Assembly: GCF_030848805.1 (NCBI RefSeq)
Contig: NC_092367.1
Coordinates: forward strand, 18,719,692-18,783,691
From: Temnothorax longispinosus
Lineage: Eukaryota; Arthropoda; Insecta; Hymenoptera; Formicidae
Direction: 5' to 3'
Length of the DNA: 64,000 nt
Both the position numbers and the translations under genes were made by a program. Shown here piece after piece: positions 26,401 to 39,800 of this stretch. The notes below the pieces were generated by a model that saw only the letters and a program-made list of their open reading frames with translations, was not told where the DNA came from and did not search any database. The number at the start of each line of letters is the position of its first letter. The first letter of the stretch is position 1.

Positions 26401-27260
26401 ATTATCTTCTATGTGAAAGGATTGCACGAACCAATATTTCGCGAGGTAACTTGTAATTAGTCTCGAAGTTATTTGTGGTTTCCGCTTGAAACGACATATG
26501 TGTTTTTGTCTATTTAAAGTTGTATATGCCGCGTAGCTGTGTAAAGAGAATTACTCTGTGTGTCAATACTAAAAATATAATCTCACCAATGATTATTTTC
26601 TTCAATTATTTGTTAATTTATCTAACAGAACTACAAGTAGAAAATATTTAAAATTCGTTTTAGATTTAAACGTAGAAAACTATATGCTCTTAAAAACATT
26701 TCAGTAAAAAATCAGTTAAAAAATTATCGAAATATGCGTGCAGGCAACAACTACTTTTTTTAGTTAATTTAATGTCTTACGCTAATGTATTTCGTGGAAC
26801 ATATTTAATCTGCGTCCTACATCTCTATTGCTTTCCAACAAAAGACTCCTTTTCGTCGCTGGCTGCTTTAAATCGATATCTTTTTAGATTTAAAGATTTA
26901 TTTTCATATTCCGTTTTATTTCTTCAGAATGAAAATATCAAAGAATCGAAACAGATGTTCTAGCAAAATAGGTAATTTGTACAATCGTCATGCAAACATC
27001 CCATTAAAATCTAAATGTGTTTTGCAATTCTGTATATCGAATTAGTATGACGAGTCGAATTTATTTGAACCACGTGTCGCTTAAGAAAAATCGTGACTCC
27101 GTGTTGGACGGCAGCCAGATTTGTATTGTGACAGAATGCTTCGATAAAATCATAATTAATTCAAGGCACGTGCTGCAACAAGATAAGTCATAAATTTAAG
27201 TGGAATTACAACACTTTGATAAACTTGTATATAATCACTGTTGCTTTGAGTCACTTTCTT
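23443..27260. other. Non-coding intron stretch before ratchet point 2
   Basis: No gene is recognised. Positions about 24466-24520 and 24620-24680 are rich in alternating purine-pyrimidine (CA/CG/TA) steps. CpG-rich reading frames at 24.4-25.0 and 25.3-25.7 kb overlap on both strands and look like chance. An acceptor-like TTTCAG at about 25928-25933 is followed by GTCTGT, a poor donor. Confidence 0.5.
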
Positions 27261-27311
27261 TAGGCTAATAAACTACACAATTTTTATAGCGACACGGATT
27301 TGTTATACAAT

Positions 27312-27340
27312 TGTATTTTCTCTTTCTGTTTCAGGTATGT
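27312..27340 (+). promoter_or_regulatory. Recursive splice site (ratchet point 2)
   Basis: The junction is 27334|27335. The 20 bases before CAG contain 17 pyrimidines, and the site reads TTTCAG|GTATGT, with acceptor AG at 27333-27334 and donor GT at 27335-27336. A branch-point-like CTAAT lies at 27265-27269. It lies 22055 nt beyond ratchet point 1. A further perfect GTAAGT at 27406-27411 lies 71 nt downstream. The combination acceptor plus regenerated donor is the hallmark of zero-nucleotide recursive splicing. An ordinary 71-nt exon is the main alternative, because one frame through it is open. Confidence 0.78.
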
Positions 27341-27405
27341 ATAACTCCTTCGATCATTTATCATGACTACATTAATACACAGCGTTTTGGTTCTGCACCA
27401 GAATT
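27335..27405 (+). other. Putative cryptic recursive-splicing exon 2 (71 nt)
   Basis: The interval runs from the ratchet junction to a GTAAGT donor at 27406. Phase 0 is open throughout (23 codons plus two bases); the other two phases hit TAA and TGA early. At 71 nt it would shift the frame if retained. It could be a normally skipped cryptic exon that defines the ratchet point, or a small alternative exon. Junction reads are needed to tell. Confidence 0.45.
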
Positions 27406-28358
27406 GTAAGTTGATAATAAGATTACTTGTACAATTGTAGATTTTGTAGGAGTTTGTAGTTTAGTTTAGAAATAATAATATATGCATAAGGAATGAAAAT
27501 AATAACGAATGAAGGTAATAAAAGCGCTAATATAATGCGTGAATCATTCTGTTATCGTCTATGTACATGCTTTACGTGCAAACTTAGAAAAATGCAGCAA
27601 TTATTGATTTCAAAAAAGCTATATATATTTATTAAAAACTCGGTGTTTTCGTATATTAAATTCGACAGATCGTCGGGTTCAAATTAAATTTTTGAAGGAA
27701 GTATATTTCTAGTACAGTATAATAAAGAGCTATTTATAGTAATAGTACTCGTAATTTTTTAAATTAATTTTTAATAAAATAAAACTTGACAAATATTTTT
27801 TTTGCTTAAACGAATTAAAGCTTTTTTTTAAGGAGACAGGCGTTTCTTGCATTTTTTTTATTTTTGCTTGACTCTGTGATATTTAATTCATTTGAAGCTA
27901 TTTCGGTGCTGGTTATTTTCAGCCTTCTTAAGGCCAGCGTATAATATCGATTTAATATTACAAGGATATCATTCTGTCTTTCTCTTAGCGAACTTTACAT
28001 CGATTTTGCTTTACGAGCAAGTTTTTCAGTCGCTTTCTCGTTCCTTTATTTACTTACTTTTTTTATATTAGCACATAATCGAAGACGCTTGTCAAACACA
28101 TAAGCGTGATTGCAAAGAATTAGATTTGTTTTGTTATAATCAAACCGTTTTCAAGTATTTTTAACGTTGTTTTAAATGAAGCATGCCGCCATCTCTCACG
28201 AATATTCCGAGTTGCTTATTAGCGATCAATAAAACCTCACGTAGGTTTATCGTGGTGAAAATCGATGAAAAATTAACAAGAAATTCTAGAAAATAATATA
28301 TTTGTCATGACATGTCTAAGGGGAAGGAACAAATTTGGGAATCGCGACTAAATTAATC

Positions 28359-28604
28359 TTATAACAAGAAATGGAGCACAGATTCTTCTTTCTTTCCACC
28401 GACAGCCGGTAAAGCTTTCTCTGCAATCGATTGTAGAGTGACTAGTATACCGCCAGCAGATTCTATCCACGGGATGTGGCGCCTCCATTTCTGCCGTAAA
28501 TCTCTCGCGTTATCAAACTCGTGTAGTAAAAGATGTGCTCTGCGATGTCCTGCGTGTGTGTTATCATCTACATGACTCAAAATTATGTTAATTGCAGCAA
28601 TAGA
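28359..28604 (-). other. Weak coding-like segment, unknown
   Basis: On the - strand the frame is open from 28604 to a TAA at 28359-28361 (81 codons). No in-frame ATG is present, so if real it would be an internal or terminal exon, or a gene fragment. About a third of its codons begin with G, and the composition (for example HEFDNARDLRQKWRRHIPW, then a GG-rich and AVGGKKEE region) is more protein-like than other frames here. I do not recognise a family. The only AG that could serve as an acceptor, just before the SHV codons, has a poor pyrimidine tract. The upstream sequence is AT-rich. Chance remains quite possible. Confidence 0.2.
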
Positions 28605-30491
28605 TTACTTGGAATCAGTAATTTTTTAACAATATTTATGACGTTAATTATCGCGCGATTTTTGAATACATAACATTCAAATTCTTAGTTATATTTAGAA
28701 TTAAAATTCTAAAAGAGAAATATCTATTTGAAATAAAGGAGTAAACAGAAGGAGTGTTATCTAATTACTTCTCGAGGCACTTATTTTCGGAAACGCTACT
28801 ATATTTTAAGTTTCTGCTCACAATCAGATTTCCTGCTGACTTTCTATGCAGACTTTGTGGACAAAGGCAACACGATAGTGCTTCTCTAATTAACTGTTTT
28901 AATCATTAAACCAGCTCCGCGATTGATATATTATGTTATTAAAGCTCACCAATGTACGTTATTACCGGAATGCACGCTTTAAGAATACAAATTTTATTAA
29001 GAATTCAGATTATTTCTCGACCGAAAAAAGGTCTCGAAAATTCGCGCAGATTCTGTATTAATAAATTAGATTTCAATCGCTTTTTACGGCAATCGATTTT
29101 ACCGACGTGATAAAATTTTTAATTGGTTGTCAGCAATCTTTTTCCTTTTCTTTCCTTTTTCTTTGTTCAATGCTAAGTCGTCTATAGTTTCATAACGGCG
29201 GTTCATTATTCTTTCTTCATTATCGTGGTACTTAATGATACTGCAATATTGAAGAGAGTGACTGCGGCAGTGACTCGCGTTTCCGTAGACCGTCGCAATC
29301 ACCGATCTCGACATTCAGAAAATCGGAGACAAACGAAGAAAGAGAATCACTGATTTTCTGCTCTTCATCTGACATCGCGATCTGTGATCGTTCGCGCAGC
29401 GTAATTAAGGCCGGCCCGGGAATTCTTTCGTAAGAAAACTAGGAAGATCCGACAGTTCGAATGCCCCAGTTCCACAACTTTTTTCGTTCTCGTCGAACGT
29501 GGCATTTAATTAAAACGCGCATTAACGGCACGGCGACTTGGGTGAGAAGAAATTTTGTTGCACTTGTTTCAAGCAACGAGCTTTTTCATTGTTATTTCAA
29601 GATATATATTCGTGTATGATGCAACGTACGCTTTAATGACCTCTAACGTGATGTCGAAATTGTTCTTAATTAAATGGAAGGCCTTGAAATTTACTTTAAG
29701 TTTCTCCGTGAACCGTACTTTCCGACGCGAATTAATCCCCCGGGAACAATGTGAGCAATAATTAATTTTTTATCCTCTGTAGCTGCAGAATTACATATAT
29801 ACTTTTCGAAACTCTTCATAGAAGATAAGTATTATCCATCTATTGACATAATATTTCAATTAAAGCTATGTCAAATTTTTATACATGCATATGAATATGT
29901 GATCATCTAAACAATATTAAAATATTATAACTCGTCGGAATTTTTCATTTTTTTTTACATAAATTTTATTACGCATGGTGTAAAATTAGAAGTTCAACAA
30001 GACACTCTTTAGTCTCATTGTTACTGATAAATTTATATCGTCTACAGATGAATATATATTTTCTTCTGTTGTTTTAAAAATATAATCGAATTAGCAATTT
30101 ATTTCAAGTATTTTAGCAAATAGATGCTCATATATTGTTTTCCGTTGCGTAAAACCGTTTATTTATTGTTTAGAACAATATTTAGCAAAATTTTCGCTCC
30201 CTCTATATTAAATAACATTACTAAACGTAATATTTTAATGCTCGTAAGATACTAGGACGCGACGAAATGAAGCTCTCACAGTTTCATGGGCAGCTTTCGA
30301 ACAACTGACTTCCATTACTTCTCACTTGCTGACCTAATTCGCTACCATGGTTCTCAGCACGTTCATGGGTAGAATTATTTATCAGCACAGTTCGTACAAT
30401 CGGTTTAGTACATCGGCTTTCGCCTACCGACCTCCAGTTGACTCTTAGATTGGCCGTCGGGTACATTAAAAATAAATTATTCCTTCGAGAA

Positions 30492-30719
30492 TTACGATGA
30501 TTGGCCATCGATCGCGAGCTTGCCAGCTATTATCGCAAATGAGTTATTGAAGCTATCATCCTGATGTGCGTGCTTCTCGTCCAAGATATTTTTTGTACTA
30601 TTTTTCTCTCCTCCATTTTGCTTCTTATCTCCTTTCTCTATCTCTGGAGACTTATTCTGTTTTCCATGGTAATTCGCATCGCGATTTCTTAAAGCCACTT
30701 CTATTTCACCGCTGCAGTT
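30492..30719 (-). other. Weak coding-like segment, unknown
   Basis: An open - strand frame of 75 codons ends in TAA. It has no ATG at its head and is rich in D, E, K, N and G; about a third of its codons start with G. It includes NGGEKNSTKNILDEKHAHQD. No family is recognised. The + strand of the same place carries an acceptor-like pyrimidine tract ending CTGCAG at 30712-30717 followed by a different open frame, so the direction is uncertain. Confidence 0.13.
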
Positions 30720-30930
30720 TCAAGATCATGTATCGTCAGATTTTCAAGTGTTCCACGAATGCGGAGGTTCGTGCGCACTTGCTGTCCTTAACCCATATCA
30801 CGAGACGCGCTTTAGCCTGCACGTGGCGCCCTTCGAGCGTCACGTTTCTCTCGGAAGCGCAATCAATGGATACCATCCTCACTTCTCTGTAACCGGAATC
30901 CTATTTCCCAAATCCGCTCTCCAATTTCGA

Positions 30931-31323
30931 TTAATTCCGCAATGCAATGAATGATAATTTTACACGGATTTTACGTATCTTTAACACTTTGTTCCGAGAA
31001 GAAAGATCGACCGGATAATCTAGCGCAATGTTTCCTGTCGAATAGTTAGTTTTAGGATTGCATGGTGCACAATGCGTAGTATTTACATCTAGAATGGTGG
31101 CTGAATCAAATTTACGCACGTTATGCATTCTAATCGCTTCTATACCTATCTCCGTTGAAGCTCGCGAGGGATAGTCGATGCGCAAAACTAGAGTATCGCG
31201 CGATAGCGTTTCGTTTTCCGAACCACGGCAAATCCGTGTTTCAGAGAATGGCAAACAGTAAAGGTAACCGCGACGACCACGGATCAATTGTCCGAACTGT
31301 TGTTCCCCGATGAGTGCCGTTTG
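30931..31323 (-). other. Weak coding-like segment, unknown
   Basis: An open - strand frame of 130 codons ends in TAA, with no ATG near its upstream end. It reads fairly protein-like in its middle (for example RDTLVLRIDYPSRASTEIGI) but matches no family I know. Codon-position bias is weaker than in the two other segments. Frames of this length are expected occasionally by chance in moderately GC-rich sequence. Confidence 0.12.
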
Positions 31324-31359
31324 TTACCGATCAAAGTCGACTACCGACGAACCGGAACA

Positions 31360-31394
31360 CCCCCCCCCCCCTCTCTCTCTTTCTCTCTCTCTCT
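31360..31394. repeat. C12 tract followed by CT repeat
   Basis: Twelve C are followed directly by an almost pure CT run with one TT interruption. This pyrimidine strand is next to a GC-rich patch. It resembles a polypyrimidine tract but no acceptor AG follows. Confidence 0.9.
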
Positions 31395-34300
31395 ATCGGA
31401 GCAAAAAAACCGCAGCGCTCGCCACAACGAGATCAAACCTTCATCCCTCTCATCATGGTCCGAAGCTTTCGCAGCAAGGAAAGCATGCCTCTTTGTCGCA
31501 AAACCGTTCTTTAGCGGTTTCCAACGAGCTTTACCTGACATTCTCCGGCCCGGGGCGAGTCCGCGGCCCGAATAAGGGATCACCACGGCGTGTGTACCCC
31601 CAAGAGCGAGTGGGAAACGAATGCGACCGACCGCGCGCATCCGTGACCTCGATGTATTCAAGCTTCCCGATTTCATTCGAGGTTACGCTTAGCGCTGTGC
31701 CCGGGGCATAGCGAGTCGCCAAGAGTGCTTTAAAGTGCTCTGGAAAATCGTACCGAACGCGCTACCCATTATCCGGTCAAAAGCTTCGTCGGTTTTTTTT
31801 CCGCGAAAACCCGCAGGCACAATTTACTCTTCTCCCATTTTCAAGCGGCGAGTCTGCGTTGGAAGGATTCGAAAGTTTAGGACACTCGCTCTCGCATCTT
31901 ACAGGCATCTCCGTAATCGTATAATTTTTCCTTTAATCGTTCGCGCATAAAATTTAACAATATTAATCGATAAATAAACGTCGAAAGAATCTATAAATAA
32001 TAATCGTTGTCCAATATCAGTTATAGTTAAGTAAGAATTAAAATTTTTGCTTTTTTGAAATTATTTCTGGCATCTCTGTGCAATAATACCGATTATCTTA
32101 TTATCTTATGGGTAATCGAATCATTTTTAAGACGAAGAAGCGCAGTTAAGAGGTAAAAGATGGTCTATCCGCAATATATCTTAATAACTAATCAATAGAT
32201 CGTTGCGGAGGCCTTATTCGCAGTCTTCACCATTCATTGCCGCTACCGGATTTAAAAACGTATTGCAAAGGTGCACTATTCCCTCGCGAGTGCTTCGAGA
32301 TTCATTTGCTTTTCGCTTTGGTCCAAAATAGACGATAGAAAAAAGGAAGAAAGGATGGTGAAGCGAAGACGAGTAGCATGGCGCGGTGCAATGACGTTCG
32401 GAATTCTCGAAGGAAAACCGCCGTTGATCGGAAACCACTTCACGGAGCACTCCCTTAGAAAAGTAAATGAGAGAATCGCGTCGTAACGACGTGGAGAGAA
32501 TCTCGTGGCTTCTCGTTATACGAGCGTGTAATTGATGCTTGTAATCGATACGGATGCTGGCCATTATGCAATGGCATGTGCAGAGCGTTCCGCAATCACC
32601 GTATAATTTTTTAATAGCGTATTCTGGAGATTAAGTAGAAAAAATTTCATAACACGGAAATAGAATATATGAATATGTCAAAATCAGCGTCATATCGACG
32701 TTAACGTCATCATTTTCACATTCATTTTATATAATCAACACCTATATATATGTATATATAAATAACGAGTCCGTTTTATTTTTCCCTGTATTTTTAAATT
32801 TTGTAAATATTGAATATCTATTCACCCACGCGTTTGCGTCACAATGCATAGAATAAATCATTGATACAAAGGCTTCGTCAAGGTGAATTAATTGCTATAC
32901 TTGCAAAATGTTAATCAGATTATTATTACGCTAATATAAAAATAACATTATTCTGATAAAAAAATATCTTTCCATTGATCAATGCTAAACTATATAAATC
33001 AAGAATGCGTCATTTTAAACTATAAATGTCGCTTTTAATCAAATAGTTTTAAGTATAAGATATTATCTAAAAAAATGTGCATCCACACATTTGTCTACGC
33101 GAGTTATTTCATTTTCATATTTTTTATTAAGAGCATGATTTAAGTACTTAAATGCAAATCCTACATTATCAATGTTTAAATTTAATTGATGACTTCTGTG
33201 GATGATTAATGGACATCGACATGTTCGAATCTTGACACGCAACATTTATCCATGGGTTAACTTCACTAACACCTGCCGCGTCATTTGATAAATTGATTAT
33301 ATACGATACGTACGATATATACAACGGAAAATAATAATTCATCTACGTGAATAACTCAATTTTCATAACAATGCAAAATATCTCGTATTTATTTATTTCC
33401 CCAGTGATAATTTATGAACTCTAACTCTCTTTTTCAAACTCAAAAATAATTGTCAAACATTGAGTAGAATATTTCCATTAAACACGAAACTGTCTAAAAT
33501 CATTTAACGACTCAGATTTTAACGTGACGTAAGTCTAGTTGAGAAGAACGGATTAAAATCAATTTGCGAGTTATTTCGTGAGAAAGTGAGAAACGGCGCG
33601 TACAAACTTATTAAATTCCCGATAAACGTGACATTCATGGCGCGTTGAAATTACCGTTTGGAATGTATGATTCGCGTGCCAATAAGCTCACGGTATAACT
33701 AGTAGTCCGCGGGGTAATTATTTCCTACCGGTCAGGTAATTTCTACCCAGTGTTGACGTGCGTGGAATATTGACATTTCGCATATCGTAGCATGAGCACG
33801 TGGCTAAAGGCTGATCTACGCTCATTTGCACGCAGCGTAACAAATAAACTTTACCGAAAATTATTGTTCGCATTTACCGGCGTAAACCGTGAAAAATTGA
33901 CTTCAACAGAAAACGTATTGCTCTTCCAGATTGATAAAAAATTTCTGTTCAATAATTTTTGAAAAATATTTCTCTGCTATAAAATATTCTACTCTGCCGA
34001 CAAAGATTTTTGTTGAGATTATGCTTCAATATAAAATTTATTACAATAAAACTGTTAATTAAGTTGGGATAAAACTTTTGTCGCTAAGAAATTTGTATCT
34101 ATCGCAAATAATCAAGAGTCTTGATATAGTATTTTTATCTCGTCCGCAAAAGTATATGAATCAGCCTTAAACTGTACAAACAAACATCTCCGCAGGCCAA
34201 TATCATACCAACTAGAGTTCGCACGTGTATCGTAGTCATAACGTGTTTTCTACCGTTGATATCTTGTCATTTGCAGATACGCAGAGACCATATCACGCTT

Positions 34301-36479
34301 ACAATATTACTCAAAATAATTCAGGCATTAGTTAACGGCTATTATACGAAAAGGCAATTGCGTTGAAGTCGCCGAAGCCAGCATTTTTCAAAACGCATAT
34401 AGTGATAATATAATTCAAATCTTCCAATTATAATTTACACTCAATTTTATGCGTGATATAGCTTTTTGTTTAAAAGGTAAATCATAAATTAAGATTTTAA
34501 TTTGTTTTATTGAAGAAAAATTAAGAACATAAGTTCTATATACTTTTACTATAAATTCTATATTTTCCACAGATTATGTTTCTATAAAAAAATTAAGTTT
34601 GAAATAAATACATGCCCTTGAAATTATCAGTCCAAGTATAAAAGGTAGAGAAGAGTTTGTTCCACCTGCATTAGAATTATGCTTTACGACGCAATAGCTA
34701 ATGCACAATGCTTTTAATGGAGAGCTCATTTGTTACGAAGTGTGGAATTATTCTGTGAAAGTCCTGTGGTCACAGTTTTCGTGAAAATTGACTCTGGTAT
34801 CATAAATTTAATCGTATAGCTGGAGAAACGTTTAGTGTGCATTTACGCTTGATAACATTTTATGCAAACATTACTACTAGATGCCATGGACAATGAATAT
34901 GGAAATTTTAGCTTGAAACTAGAACAGATATAATATTGCAGATATTATAATACTTCAGCCTATACAATAAATGAAATTTGATAGGTTCTTCAGTAATATA
35001 TTAATTTCGGACAATAATAAGAGATATTTATTATTTGGTATTAAATATTAAATTTCCAGATATTAAATGATATTTTCGTGGAAATTTTTTGTACCGTGTT
35101 TATCACATTTAATTAAAGAGGAAACCTGTTATTCAATTTTGCAGAAGCAATATTTTGCGTTTATCGGTTTAGGTATTTTATAAATTTTAATACATCATAA
35201 TTACGCAACATCGATATTACGGATTAACTTTGAAATTCATAATTTCGTCGCTTTAATTACTCTTTGTAATCGCCTGTGAATATCTCAAAGCTTCTTTATT
35301 AAATTTTTTAGGATCTTTGCAATATGTCTAAAGTATTGAACAAGCACAAGAAGTTACTCAGATAAAATTCAAAGAAATTATGTAAGAGAAGGTATACAAT
35401 TTTTAATATCCTATATGTTCTCACAACTATTGCTGTAAATGTTTATGGATAAGTTTTGACATCACACATCGTAACCTCAAAAAGAAAAAAGATTACAAAA
35501 AGATTTTATAAGATAATCAGTAATAATTATATCACTGTAGTAAATCACATCTCTTAGAAAATTGAAAGAAGTGAATAATAACGAACTAATTTCCACAAAC
35601 ATTTCTCCAATCGATATACAAAGATAAATTTTATATTTCTCAAATAAATTTTAGATTTAATATCTGTTTCTTTTTAAGTAGATTAATATTAATAATTTAA
35701 TTTTTATCAAAGAAGTAATGAAATAACACAGTTAGCACAGTTAATATTTGCTATTAATAATTAACTGGTTAATATTATTAAATAAATGTTAATTGAATGT
35801 ATGCACATAATATCCATATATAGAAAATCAACCAATAAAATCAGTTAAATAGTAAAAATCAATATCGCTTTGGTTAAAACTAATAATAAATAAGAGATCG
35901 GTACACGCGTATAATAATAGTTACAGATTTAAATACAATAACTTGATGCAATACTATTGGCCAACTTCGATCAATATAGTTTATAATTAAAAAATCATTT
36001 TAACTTTGACATATGATTCTATTATTAATTGCATAAAAAGGAAAGATTACCATCTCTGTAAGCCTAGATAACTCTTTTATAGTGAGAAAAGGACACGCGT
36101 AAGAACTAGTGATTTAAGTGTTCCTCGTTGTGCGAGTCAATATTACAGCAGCGATAAAGCCTTTATAACGAAGATAGAATCTATGTAGGTATTATAGATG
36201 AAGAAGATTCAATTAAGATTGTCGCGAGGTAGAACGATTTTAATGAAGGCGCGACATCGAATCGATAAGCTCGAGAAATCTTACGGCGTCGCGGAAATGT
36301 ATCGTTTACGCGAGAAAATGTAGAATATCATTTTCTGCATTAATTTCCCTCTGTACGTATTATACTTTGTCAGGCTGAAAATTTTTGCCAGTGACAAGAG
36401 ATATTCTTCAGCGTAATTTTTTTCAAAATGTAATTGTATAAATTGCGGTGGAATTGACGCCAGCTACAATGGATGTCAG

Positions 36480-36810
36480 GATCTAGAGGATTAATTCCGC
36501 GGTCGGATGCGCCGACAATGCATCACGCGGCGTGCGGAAACGACGACGCGTTATCGGATCAAAGTCGGAATCGTTACATCGAGGCTTTTGCCGCGCCGGT
36601 ACGTTTCGTACGCCCGCGTCGACGAGGCCGCGGTGCTGACTGCTGGCGGTGGCGGTGGCGGTGGAGGCAGCCAGGGCCACGAAATTCCCGGGACACGAGT
36701 CGCGGGGACGCAGCGCACCCACGCTGCACCGCCTAGGCGTTGCAACTGCAAGCTGCAACCCCCGGCCTCGGTGCGGAACCGCAGAGCCTCGCCGCGCACT
36801 TCTTAACACC
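36480..36810. other. GC-rich island with GGTGGC repeat
   Basis: A sharply GC-rich, CpG-dense block stands in very AT-rich flanks, with a GGTGGC/GGTGGA run near 36645-36670. Frames are open on both strands at once, one of them coding a glycine run, so no frame can be preferred. A GTACGT donor-like hexamer is near 36600. It may be an unannotated promoter, an exon of unknown reading frame, or an old insertion. Confidence 0.4.
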
Positions 36811-39800
36811 TAACTCTGCTGCTGTTAACATTTAAAGGACAAAGGATTTAAAAGGCACTTCCATTGCGACTAAATGACGAAAGTGAAAGGGCGGAGAGAA
36901 AGGAGGAGAGAAAGGGAAAGAGACAAGTCGCAGCAAACCGAGCGAAAATGTATTCCTGTAAGCTTGATACTCGCAATTTGCGAAATAGCAGTGGCTAAGG
37001 TTAATAATTTTTTCATTAATTTTTTAACCAAAAAAATGTATAGTAATAAATATATGGATACTTAATACGCTTAGAGTTTACTCGAATACGAAAAAGATTA
37101 TTTTTATGATGCAGTTTGTTTGTCTTTTATTGACGTTTAACTGGTTTCTTGTTTTATTAGTAACGATGTGAAAATAACATGCATTTGATTGCATATTTAA
37201 ACAACTGAAATACCTGGAATTTGTTTTTAGTTCAATTTTAATATGCGCTTTGAACGGAGATATCACATATTAGATTCTCTCTTTTTTTACCCTCACTGTG
37301 AAAACACGAGAATACGATTTTATCTACGAAAATGGAATATAATCGTACAGTGGAAATATAATAGTGACATGGTCGGTGCTTAAAGCTGAGAGACAAGGCT
37401 AATGTCAAGGTCGCATTCGGTAAGCTTCTCTAGATTTTCCAGGGGGGGGGGGCTCGGGAAACCTCAACCATATCTTTACCGCATATCCTTGGGTATTAGA
37501 GACGTAGATCGTAATTCAAAGGCAGCTTCGCAAATCCGCGAATCGCTCTTCGGATGTAGTCGCTCTGCAATGTAATAATGGAGAGATTTAAGGATTTCCT
37601 TTACAGTTAATAAACGTACTATTGTTATATTAAGCTACGAATACAATATAATTAATGCATAAAATTTAGAGGTAACTTTGATTAGTAATATTTATTAATA
37701 TCGCTTTGAGATGTTTAAATGTTTTACGAAAGAAAACGTAGCGTATATAAAGAAATATCGTTTGCTAAATATTTATGTGTTGAATAAATTACGCGAAACG
37801 CTTATATAGACTGCTCAAAGAAGACACTTATTGAAGCTGAGATGTTTCGCGCAAGATTTTCGCTTGATCCTCTTTCCCCATCGTGCACTTTTGCGCGAAC
37901 TTAAATCATCATGTACGGGCACTTCATAAGAATTCTCACGCGTTATCCTATCTCAACTCGGCGTATTTCCCTCGCGAACAACCTTGTAACTTTGAGCTTC
38001 TATGAGATTGCCGCATGTGCGCAAATGAAGTTTTCTCTACTCTGCTTTCGTTGGGTAACGATGTTCCCGATCGCGGGTAGAGATGTAAAAGGAATTTTGT
38101 TCCTTCCTTCCTCGCGAATATAGCCCTTTCTATATTCTTTCCAATCCTCCCAGTCGATGTTGCTCTTCCTTCGCAGAGCGGCAAAGATACTTCTTTCCCG
38201 TCTTAGCTTCGCGATACGAGTAAGAAGCGCGACGGTTTTTCCCTATGGTTCTCCGTTTCAGCGAGAGCGCGGCTTTCGCGAATGCGCTTTTATGTACCGC
38301 GACTAATGATCTTTGTGATTGATAATACATCTGTACGTATCTTCCTCGGGCAAGCGAGAAACGCATCTCTCGGAATGTAATTTTTCATCCATTTGAAGAA
38401 AAAGAATTTTATTTATCTGAAAAATATATTTTTCCATCCGACCATTATATGATAGACATTAAGATATCTTGTTTTTTGGATGGAATTTTTTGTTGAATAC
38501 ATGAGCTCGAGGAAGGAAATAGAGAACACGAGAATTTCGATTAACTAATTAAATCTTTGTGAAAACGGCAGTTTCTTGAGATCCAATGAAAAATAGTCCA
38601 ATTTTGTTGTCGAATTTTCGCGGCGATAGATCACCCAGTATTTATACACGCGCGTACATCGCAGCGCAGTCGAGTGTCACAATGAGCCGGATTATCATCG
38701 AGATTTATCGACAGCATTGAAATCCGGTTGCTGGAATGTGGTGCGCAAGCTTGGCGCATCGGAATCGTAATTCTTGCGGAAAGACCCGGACGTGCAACCG
38801 TTTCGAAAGCGCATTCGAGAGCTGCATCGGAAATTCGCGTCGCTTCCAAGTGTCAATCGATTTCTATCGGGCACGCAGATAGTAACGGCAATCGCCGGGA
38901 ATGTAAATATGCGCGCCTGTCAGATGTATAAGAGTGGGCGTAAGAGCGGTACCAGTCAGCATATAAGCTGTTATCGGTATCGCGTATAGACGTTACTTAA
39001 TCCACGTTTGAAAGGAAATAAGAAGCTCGAGCTTATAGCCATATCCGTAATAAAAATGGAGAAATGTTCGCTAAAATGTTTTGAACTGAATTTGAAGATC
39101 CTCTTGATTTTGTTTGATGAATAACGGACAGCCGGAACGGCATGTCATGGTTTATTTCATGTTTTCGTGCTCGCCAACGGCATCGCATTAACGCGGTAGA
39201 GAAACGTCAAGTAACGAAGAGTTTTAGTCTGATAATGCAGTCAACTATGGTGAATTAAGTGTGCCACTCCGATGCGAAGCGAACAGAATTCGATTTTAGA
39301 TTACTGCTCCACGTGCAACATTAATTACATGTAATTAGCCATTTATGTAGATTGCCGCATATGCGCTGTAGCTCGCGTTTTACCACGCGCAGTTCGATGA
39401 AGTCACTCAAACGCACCATATTAATTCGTTGATAATTAGCGATATTACATGCATTAATATTTGCTTGACCTTCTCGAGGAACAATAGTCCCATTGTAATT
39501 TATATACGCCCACAATACTAGGATTCGATGAATAACTTGGTAATGCAATGCAGGTTGATCTGGCGTTCAAATTTTGTGCGCGAGGTCGCAGAAGGTATTT
39601 ACCAAATATAACTTCGCCAATAACGCGTTTAAAAGGATTTGGGCGGCACGTGTGCACCATTGCGCACATTTACTCGCTTGCAAGTTCGTTAAAGTAGATC
39701 TCATTAGAATAAGTACGTCACGTAATAAGGAGCTTAAATTTACTAAATAGTGCTTTCTCCCGATAGAAGTTAGAGTATATCGAAGTAAAATAATTAGTTT

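Larger units (their letters stand above)
27412..36470. other. Mostly non-coding intron stretch
   Basis: Apart from the three weak - strand coding-like segments (28.4, 30.5 and 31.1 kb), no gene is recognised. The interval holds a C12 run merging into a CT repeat (31360-31394) and a GC-rich patch at about 31.3-31.7 kb with overlapping frames on both strands. From 32.6 to 36.1 kb it is very AT-rich and featureless. Confidence 0.45.

Noticed and set aside
30718..30954. + strand frame after an acceptor-like CTGCAG
   Set aside because: The acceptor is reasonable, but the peptide is not recognisable, the opposite strand is also open, and no exon continuity can be shown.
33710..33745. CGGTCAG|GTAATT
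   Set aside because: The pyrimidine tract is interrupted by purines and GTAATT is a weak donor.
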